Source: UBA1181 sp045226255 | GTDB lineage: Bacteria > Bacteroidota > Bacteroidia > Bacteroidales > Paludibacteraceae | Length of the DNA stretch: 64,000 bases | Direction: 5' to 3' | NCBI GenBank assembly: GCA_045226255.1 | Contig: JBGVCG010000016.1 | Location: 1 to 64,000, forward strand | In this document: in pieces, positions 58,582 through 64,000 of the stretch | How the letters are laid out: each line of letters opens with the position of its first letter | Numbering within the stretch: the first letter of the stretch is position 1 | Notes under the pieces: model-generated | Seen by the model: the letters and a program-made list of their open reading frames with translations, nothing else | Databases searched by the model: none | Told to the model about the DNA's origin: nothing | Program-made: the position numbers and the translations under genes

Positions 58582-59820
58582 ATGGCTTCATCGTTGTTCT
58601 CGCCCGGTAAAATCGGGCCTTTAACATTAAGAAATCGGACGATACGTTCCGCCGCTTTCGAGGGAATGTGTCCGGGTAATGCACCGTCCCAGATGTTGCA
58701 TGATTATCATGTCTCTGTCGCCGCCGGGGGTGTGGGCATGACTACCCTCGCCTATTCCGCTGTCGAACAGAGTGGACTCTCTTTCCCTCATCAGCTTTGG
58801 TTGAAGAAGGAAAACATCCCTGCGCTTCGAAAGATAACGGATGATATCCACCGTGAAGGTGCCGCCGTTAGTATTCAAATCGGGCATTGCGGCAATATGT
58901 CTCATAGGAAAATCTGTGGATGCACCCCTATTTCCGCCTCAAGCGGTTTTAATATTTATTCTCCGACCATTGTGCGTGGAATGCGCAAGGAGGAGATCGA
59001 GCAGAGCGCTAAGGCGTTCGGATACGGTGTCGAATTGGCCCGTGAGGCTGGTTTTGATGCGGTGGAGCTGCATGCCGGACACGGGTATCTGATCAGCCAG
59101 TTCCTCTCCCCTTCCACGAACCATAGGAAGGATGAGTTTGGTGGTTCGCTGGAGAATAGGATGCGCTTCATGAAAATGTCGGTGGACGAGGTGATGAAGG
59201 CTGCCAAGGGTGATATGGCTGTGCTGGTGAAGATGAATATGCGTGATTGCTGTCGCCATGGTATGGACTTGGACGAGAGCTTGGAGGTGGCGAAGACCTT
59301 GGAAAGCTCAGGTGTCCACTGCTTGGTGCTGAGTAGCGGATTCGTCAGCAGTGCGCCGATGGATGTCATGCGTGGTGCGATGCCGTTCCGTACGATGGCA
59401 TATTACATGAATCAGAAGCTGATGCCGCTGTTGGTTCGTTCGTTCGGCTCAAATTTGGTCCCTCCGGTTAAGTTCAAGGAGGCTTATTTCCTGGAGGATG
59501 CGCTGAAGTTCCGCCAGGCGCTGAAGATGCCTCTTTGCTATGTAGGTGGTCTGGTTTCCAAGGATAAAATCGATGAGGTACTGGATGATGGTTTCGATTT
59601 TGTGGCGATGGCGAGGGCTCTGCTCAATAACCCTCATTTCGTGAATGATATGCAGGCGGATGAACATGCGCGGGTCTCCTGCGACCACTCCAACTACTGC
59701 ATCGGACGTATGTATTCGAGGGAAATGGCTTGCCATCAGTGCATTTTGAGGGAAGGCAAAGAAGATATTCCTCAATCATTGTTGAAGGAAATTGAAAACA
59801 ATTGCGAAAAAGGATATTAA
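58582..59820 (+). CDS. OYE-family NADH:flavin oxidoreductase (candidate 5-beta/delta4-reductase)
   Basis: From MASSLFSPGKIGPLTLRNRT at 58582 the protein has 412 residues, a single FMN TIM barrel: VSIQIGHCGNMSH, FGYGVELAREAGFDAVELHA, GHGYLISQFLSPSTNHRKDE, FGGSLENRMRFM, VKMNMRD, YVGGLVSKDKIDEVLDDGFD and MARALLNNPHFV. A C-terminal SCDHSNYC and ACHQC give four cysteines (spacing C-x5-C-x10-C-x2-C) that could hold an iron-sulfur centre. The FAD/NAD half of BaiCD-type enzymes is missing. A TTG reading at 58552 overlaps the previous gene by 4 bases; the ATG is 26 bases after its stop. Together they form an operon with likely steroid or bile-acid substrates. Confidence 0.82.
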   Translation: MASSLFSPGKIGPLTLRNRTIRSAAFEGMCPGNAPSQMLHDYHVSVAAGGVGMTTLAYSAVEQSGLSFPHQLWLKKENIPALRKITDDIHREGAAVSIQIGHCGNMSHRKICGCTPISASSGFNIYSPTIVRGMRKEEIEQSAKAFGYGVELAREAGFDAVELHAGHGYLISQFLSPSTNHRKDEFGGSLENRMRFMKMSVDEVMKAAKGDMAVLVKMNMRDCCRHGMDLDESLEVAKTLESSGVHCLVLSSGFVSSAPMDVMRGAMPFRTMAYYMNQKLMPLLVRSFGSNLVPPVKFKEAYFLEDALKFRQALKMPLCYVGGLVSKDKIDEVLDDGFDFVAMARALLNNPHFVNDMQADEHARVSCDHSNYCIGRMYSREMACHQCILREGKEDIPQSLLKEIENNCEKGY

Positions 59821-59918
59821 TCCAATTCTTTTTGCTACTTTTACAAACATATTGCTGGCGGAGTTTTTATTCCAAAGGCATCTCTGATTTTTATTAGTAG
59901 TAGATTGATATAACGATT

Positions 59919-60734
59919 ATGTTTGAAGGTTACAAGGTTGGTCTGGCGTTGAGTGGCGGTGGTGCGAAAGGCATCGCTCATTTGGGAGTTCTGAAAGTGT
60001 TGGAGGAGCGTGGCATTGAGGTTGATTATCTCTCTGGTGTGAGTGCAGGCGCCATTATGGGTGCGTTGTATGCGGACGGTAATACGCCTGAGGATATCTG
60101 CCAATACATCAAAAAGAGTGATATGTATCATATGCTCTCCTTGACCATGCCTCGCCATGGCGGTATCACCCGAATGGACCAGTTTGGCAAATTCATCAAG
60201 GATAAAATCAAGGCCGAAACCTTCGAGGATTTGCGGATTCCGATGGTTATCAACGCCACGGAGCTGAATGACGGCAAGAATGTCTACTTCGACAAGGGAC
60301 CTCTCCTCGATTGTATCATCGCTTCCGCTTCCGTGCCTATTTTCTTTAAACCGATGTGCATCAACGGAAAACTATACGTGGACGGTGGTCTGTTCTGTAA
60401 CCTGCCGGCTAAAATCCTTCGTAAGAAGGGCTGTGACATCGTGATTGGTGTACATGTCAACCCTATCACCCATGAGGACAAATTTGAGGGCATAAAGGAC
60501 GTCTCTGAGCGTGTTTTCCACCTCTCCGTGAATGGTAATACCATCGAGGAGAAAAAAGATTGCGATATCTTAGTTGAGACGTTCCGTGCGCGGGCATATG
60601 GCATGTTCGACGCTTCCAAGGCCGAGGAGGTCTTCCAGATTGGTTATGAGGATGCTAGCAACGCCCTCGATGCGGTGGATTGGGATGAACTAAGGATGAA
60701 GATTAGGGTATCTTCTAAATACAAGAGGAGGTGA
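59919..60734 (+). CDS. Patatin-like phospholipase
   Basis: The 271-residue protein has GLALSGGGAKGIAHLGVLKV (oxyanion hole, 7-26), GVSAGAIMGAL with the serine in GxSxG (about residue 42), and VDGGLFCNLPAK with the aspartate of the Ser-Asp dyad (about 153). It hydrolyses acyl ester bonds of lipids. No signal peptide is visible. It stands after the OYE-type gene with a 98-base gap, and its stop lies in the stem of its terminator. Confidence 0.93.
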   Translation: MFEGYKVGLALSGGGAKGIAHLGVLKVLEERGIEVDYLSGVSAGAIMGALYADGNTPEDICQYIKKSDMYHMLSLTMPRHGGITRMDQFGKFIKDKIKAETFEDLRIPMVINATELNDGKNVYFDKGPLLDCIIASASVPIFFKPMCINGKLYVDGGLFCNLPAKILRKKGCDIVIGVHVNPITHEDKFEGIKDVSERVFHLSVNGNTIEEKKDCDILVETFRARAYGMFDASKAEEVFQIGYEDASNALDAVDWDELRMKIRVSSKYKRR

Positions 60735-60756
60735 TTCACCTCCTCCCGATTTTTTA
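60725..60756 (+). terminator. Terminator overlapping the patatin stop codon
   Basis: GAGGAGGTG (containing the end of the gene) pairs with CACCTCCTC around ATT, then CCGATTTTTT. The stop TGA (60732-60734) is inside the hairpin. Confidence 0.75.
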
Positions 60757-60817
60757 TTTGATACGTAGAATTACGTTTTTAGTTCAAAATTCATAATTGA
60801 CTTCGTCTAACTACGTT

Positions 60818-61390
60818 TCAAAATTCTCTTAGTACATTGTAGAGCTTTTGGATTGGAAGTCCCATGATGTTGTAGAAGCTGCCGTTGATGTGCTCCACAC
60901 CGATGTAGCCGATCCACTCCTGCACACCGTATGAGCCCGCTTTGTCGAATGGCTTGTAACGCTCGATGTAGTGGGTGATTTCCTCGTCCGTTAGGGTGGC
61001 GAAACGGACATCCGACTGAGCCACGAAGGATACTTCCTTCTCTTTTGTTTTAACGCATACGCCCGTGTATACTTGGTGCGTGTCGCCGGAAAGGCTTCGG
61101 AGCATCTGTATGGCGTCCTCTTTCGTCTTGGGTTTTCCCATCAGGCCATTATCTTTCCATACGATCGTATCTGCCGTGATAATCAATTCATTGCTTTGGA
61201 TGAGTTGGCTGTATGCCCGCATCTTCTGTTTCGCCAGGTATAGGGGAATCTCTCCTTCCCGCAGGTTGCTTGGGAAATGCTCCTCCAATCCTTTGATGGT
61301 TTTCACTTCGAAATCTATCTCTAACCCTGCCAGCAATTCTTTCCTTCGAGGGGAATTGGAGGCTAAAATGACATGATATTGTTCTAACAT
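60818..61390 (-). CDS. maf: Maf-family nucleotide pyrophosphatase
   Basis: The 190-residue protein has the Maf signature LASNSPRRKELL (9-20), the ADTIV segment (about 73), GKPKTKEDAIQMLRSLSGDTH and DKAGSYGVQEWIGYIGVEHI. Maf proteins hydrolyse dTTP/UTP or modified nucleotides to monophosphates, limiting misincorporation. It diverges from the helicase gene at 61479. Confidence 0.95.
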   Translation of the reverse strand: MLEQYHVILASNSPRRKELLAGLEIDFEVKTIKGLEEHFPSNLREGEIPLYLAKQKMRAYSQLIQSNELIITADTIVWKDNGLMGKPKTKEDAIQMLRSLSGDTHQVYTGVCVKTKEKEVSFVAQSDVRFATLTDEEITHYIERYKPFDKAGSYGVQEWIGYIGVEHINGSFYNIMGLPIQKLYNVLREF

Positions 61391-61478
61391 AATAGTTCCT
61401 CAAGTATCGTTTTTTCCTATGCGCGAATTTAGCAGAAATTTCCGTATCTTCGCAGAGGATAATGTGAGATATAATCGT

Positions 61479-63857
61479 ATGGAGGAATTTTTGAGCCAAC
61501 TAAATGATAGTCAGAAGGATGCTGTGCTTTATAACGATGGTCCCTCGCTCGTGGTGGCGGGTGCCGGCTCTGGAAAGACGCGTGTGCTGACGTATAAAAT
61601 CGCTGGCCTTTTGAAGGAAGGTTATGATCCTGCACGCATTTTGGCGTTGACTTTCACGAATAAGGCGGCGGACGAGATGAAATCACGTATCGACAACATC
61701 GTTGGCGAAGGGGTCTCCAGACGATTGTGGATGGGTACTTTCCACTCTATTTTTGCTCGTATCCTGCGCCAACAGGCTGAAAAAATAGGTTATAAACCAA
61801 GCTTCACCATCTATGACACTGCGGATTCTAAAAGCTTGGTGAAGAATATCGTCAAGGAGATGGGGCTGGATGAGAAGAAATATACGCCTAAGGCGGTGCT
61901 CTCCCGTATTTCCCAACTGAAAAATAGTTTAGTCACCCCTGATGTCTACCGTAATCATACGGATTGGCAGAAGAATGACGCTTATGCGAAGATTCCTCGC
62001 CTGTCGGAGATTTATTCTTTGTATTTTGCCCGCTGCTACAAGGCTGTCGCGATGGATTTCGATGATATATTGCTCTATACGAATATCTTATTCCGTGATT
62101 TTCCGGAGGTCTTGGCGCAATATCAGGAGATGTTCCAGTTCGTTTTGGTGGACGAGTACCAGGATACGAACTTCGCCCAACACCTTGTGGTGAAGAAGTT
62201 GGCGGATAAACATCATCGTGTTTGCGTGGTGGGAGACGATGCCCAGAGCATCTATTCTTTCCGTGGGGCGAATATTGATAATATATTGAAATTCAGAGAA
62301 ATATTCCCTAATTGCAAGGTCTTTAAGTTGGAGCGCAACTATCGTTCCACTCCGAATATCGTCAAGGTGGCGAACTGTTTGATCGCAAAGAATAAGAAGC
62401 AGTTGCAGAAGAATGTCTATTCTGAGCAGAAAGAGGGCAGCAAAGTGAAGGTGGTCTGCACTTATTCGGATCTGGACGAGGCCACTTCTGTCGTGTCCCA
62501 AATTAGTGGTTTCATCTCTTCTGGCAAGTATAGTTACAAGGACATGGCGGTGCTGTACCGCACGAATTCCCAGTCGCGTGTCTTTGAGGAGGCATTGCGG
62601 AAACGGGCTATTCCTTATGTGATCCATGGCGGTCATTCATTTTACCAGCGCAAGGAGATCAAGGATGTCCTCTCCTATTTCCGTTTGATTCTGAATCATG
62701 AAGATGAGGAGGCTTTCCGTCGTATCATTAATTATCCCGCAAGGGGTATCGGGGATACTACCATGGGTAAGGTCTCTGAGATTGCCCTGCGTTTCGGCAT
62801 CTCTTATTGGGCGGTCATCTCTGATCCGTTGGGCTGTAATTTGCCGGTGAATGCCGGTACGGCCACCAAACTGACAAATTTCCGCACTTTGATCCAAGGA
62901 TTAAGCGAGGATGTGGAGACTACGGATGCCTACTCTTTCACGAAAAGAGTATTGACAGAATCGGGAATACGTAGGGATTTGGAGGAGGACAAGTCTGTGG
63001 AAGGTATCGGCAAATTGGAGAACTTGGATGAATTGCTGAATAGTATCCATGAGTTTTGCGAATCCAGCATGGAGGAAACGGGCGAGACTGCCACGATTTC
63101 CGACTTTCTCCAGAAGGTCTCGTTAATGTCAGACATAGATGATGGCGGGGTCGATGTGGAGGATAAGGTCACGCTGATGACTGTTCATGCTGCTAAAGGA
63201 TTGGAATTCAAGAATGTATTTGTCGTGGGTTTGGAGGAGGAATTATTTCCTTCCGATATGTCTCTGAAAAGTGAGGATGGCGTGGAGGAGGAACGTCGCT
63301 TGTTTTACGTGGCGATTACCCGTGCGGAGGAGAATTGCATCATTAGCTATGCGAAGTCTAGGTTTAGGAATGGTGTCACGAACAGTACGTTGCCGAGCCG
63401 TTTCCTCAAGGATATAGACGAGAATCTTCTGGATTGCCCTGCAGGTTTCCTTAATCGTTCGGAATCCCGCAGACGTTATTCTATGTGGGACGACGAGGAG
63501 GATTTCTCTTTTTCGAACAGAGGCGGCAGATCCTCGTATTCGAAGCCATGGAAAGAGTCGTTTAGGCCTGATCCGGAGCCTATGCCCCGCTCCACCACCT
63601 ATGTGGCGCCAAGGAATCTGAAGCCTCTCGCAAGTGTCTCTTCTGTAGGCCGGATGTCCGATGCCCAGCCTGAACCATTGACGAAGGCGGGTGACATCGA
63701 GGTGGGCTGTTGGGTCGAACATGAGAAGTTCGGACGTGGAACCGTGCTCTCGATCGAGGGAGTCGGCGGTGACACGAAGCTGACAATCAATTTCCAGAAC
63801 GAGGGAGAACGTAAAATCCTGCTCAAATTCGCGCGTCTGAAGAACTTGGGCAAATGA
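61479..63857 (+). CDS. UvrD/PcrA-type superfamily 1 DNA helicase
   Basis: From MEEFLSQLNDSQKDAVLYND at 61479 the protein has 792 residues. A -7-like TATCTTCG at 61444-61451 lies within the longer reading, so 61479 is preferred. SF1 motifs: VVAGAGSGKTRVLTYKIAGL (I), ALTFTNKAADEMKSRI (Ia), FVLVDEYQDTNFAQH (II), VVGDDAQSIYSFRGA (III), LERNYRST (IV), VTLMTVHAAKGLEFKNVFVV (V), RRLFYVAITRAEENCI (VI). A C-terminal tail with VGCWVEHEKFGRGTVLSIEG is the PcrA/UvrD RNA-polymerase-binding Tudor-like domain. It acts in repair and replication. Confidence 0.96.
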   Translation: MEEFLSQLNDSQKDAVLYNDGPSLVVAGAGSGKTRVLTYKIAGLLKEGYDPARILALTFTNKAADEMKSRIDNIVGEGVSRRLWMGTFHSIFARILRQQAEKIGYKPSFTIYDTADSKSLVKNIVKEMGLDEKKYTPKAVLSRISQLKNSLVTPDVYRNHTDWQKNDAYAKIPRLSEIYSLYFARCYKAVAMDFDDILLYTNILFRDFPEVLAQYQEMFQFVLVDEYQDTNFAQHLVVKKLADKHHRVCVVGDDAQSIYSFRGANIDNILKFREIFPNCKVFKLERNYRSTPNIVKVANCLIAKNKKQLQKNVYSEQKEGSKVKVVCTYSDLDEATSVVSQISGFISSGKYSYKDMAVLYRTNSQSRVFEEALRKRAIPYVIHGGHSFYQRKEIKDVLSYFRLILNHEDEEAFRRIINYPARGIGDTTMGKVSEIALRFGISYWAVISDPLGCNLPVNAGTATKLTNFRTLIQGLSEDVETTDAYSFTKRVLTESGIRRDLEEDKSVEGIGKLENLDELLNSIHEFCESSMEETGETATISDFLQKVSLMSDIDDGGVDVEDKVTLMTVHAAKGLEFKNVFVVGLEEELFPSDMSLKSEDGVEEERRLFYVAITRAEENCIISYAKSRFRNGVTNSTLPSRFLKDIDENLLDCPAGFLNRSESRRRYSMWDDEEDFSFSNRGGRSSYSKPWKESFRPDPEPMPRSTTYVAPRNLKPLASVSSVGRMSDAQPEPLTKAGDIEVGCWVEHEKFGRGTVLSIEGVGGDTKLTINFQNEGERKILLKFARLKNLGK

Positions 63858-64000
63858 TTTTCTGTCATATCCGCCTGTGTGGAGACCGACAGAATGTCCG
63901 TTGTCGTGCCACAGTGTCATATTTTGGCGTGGATAAGCGGGATGGCAAATTTTTTGATAGTTCTATTTATGAGATGCTATGTGTGTACGCTAACAATGAA

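Noticed and set aside
63858..64000. Terminal 143 bases after the helicase gene
   Set aside because: No open frame, promoter pair or hairpin that I can support; possible start of the next gene lies beyond the window.
1..64000. CRISPR array, rRNA, prophage or integrative-element boundaries
   Set aside because: No regularly spaced direct repeats, integrase, phage structural genes or rRNA sequence were found.

Overview
The window looks like chromosomal DNA of an anaerobic, probably gut-type member of the Bacteroidales (phylum Bacteroidota). The evidence is recurrent -7 boxes of the form TAnnTTTG, a type B type-IX-secretion C-terminal domain, a TonB-dependent receptor/DUF4249 pair, DUF4301, rubrerythrin, and many lipoproteins and secreted proteins typical of the order. 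I cannot name a genus.

Layout. 0-3.7 kb is accessory: the tail of an unidentified gene, a zinc phospholipase/P1-nuclease-like protein, a small membrane protein, an AbiH-family abortive-infection protein, and an AT-rich GIY-YIG nuclease whose C-terminal DNA-binding module is split off by a frameshift. 3.8-9.8 kb is a redox/stress block: an EFR1-type flavodoxin-ferredoxin, an AraC regulator, a small winged-helix protein, an exported flavodoxin, an FMN reductase, a cyclophilin-like lipoprotein, a Cys-nucleophile hydrolase and a glutathione peroxidase. Two nearly identical 24-bp sites lie exactly 30 bp upstream of the -7 boxes of the AraC gene and of the hydrolase operon, so I propose an AraC regulon. 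A possible independent ~85-nt small transcript sits in the same block. 9.9-16.7 kb holds crcB, a Sel1-repeat protein, a complete IS66-family element (8-bp target duplication, terminal repeats, tnpA/B/C) that landed in a terminator hairpin, a CoiA-like nuclease and a membrane protein.

16.8-34.9 kb is mixed housekeeping and envelope: PAP2 phosphatase, a SUMF1-type lipoprotein with 28 consecutive threonines, endonuclease IV, HolA, an HsdR-N-like nuclease co-directional with a TonB receptor and DUF4249 lipoprotein, DUF4301, a radical SAM protein, IMP dehydrogenase, YhcH, rubrerythrin, an SDR, a beta-barrel protein, a LysM/periplasmic-binding fusion and a T9SS cargo protein. 35-46.7 kb is a compact minus-strand core: sugar transferase, tsaC, uvrA, a 40-residue gene, trxB, lolA-like, ftsK, der and era.

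46.8-64 kb contains a GH5 glycanase, two secreted paralogue-type proteins, a PIN-PhoH ATPase, folC, three tandem tRNA-Val(UAC) genes (the middle one with a T-loop substitution), ispD, asnS, a GLUG-repeat secreted protein, a steroid 5-alpha-reductase homologue followed directly by an OYE-family flavin oxidoreductase, a patatin, maf and a UvrD/PcrA helicase. The last 143 bases after the helicase show no supported feature. No gene-free stretch exceeds about 300 bases except 15861-16177, which holds dyads and a promoter described below. No CRISPR array, rRNA, prophage or replication origin was seen.
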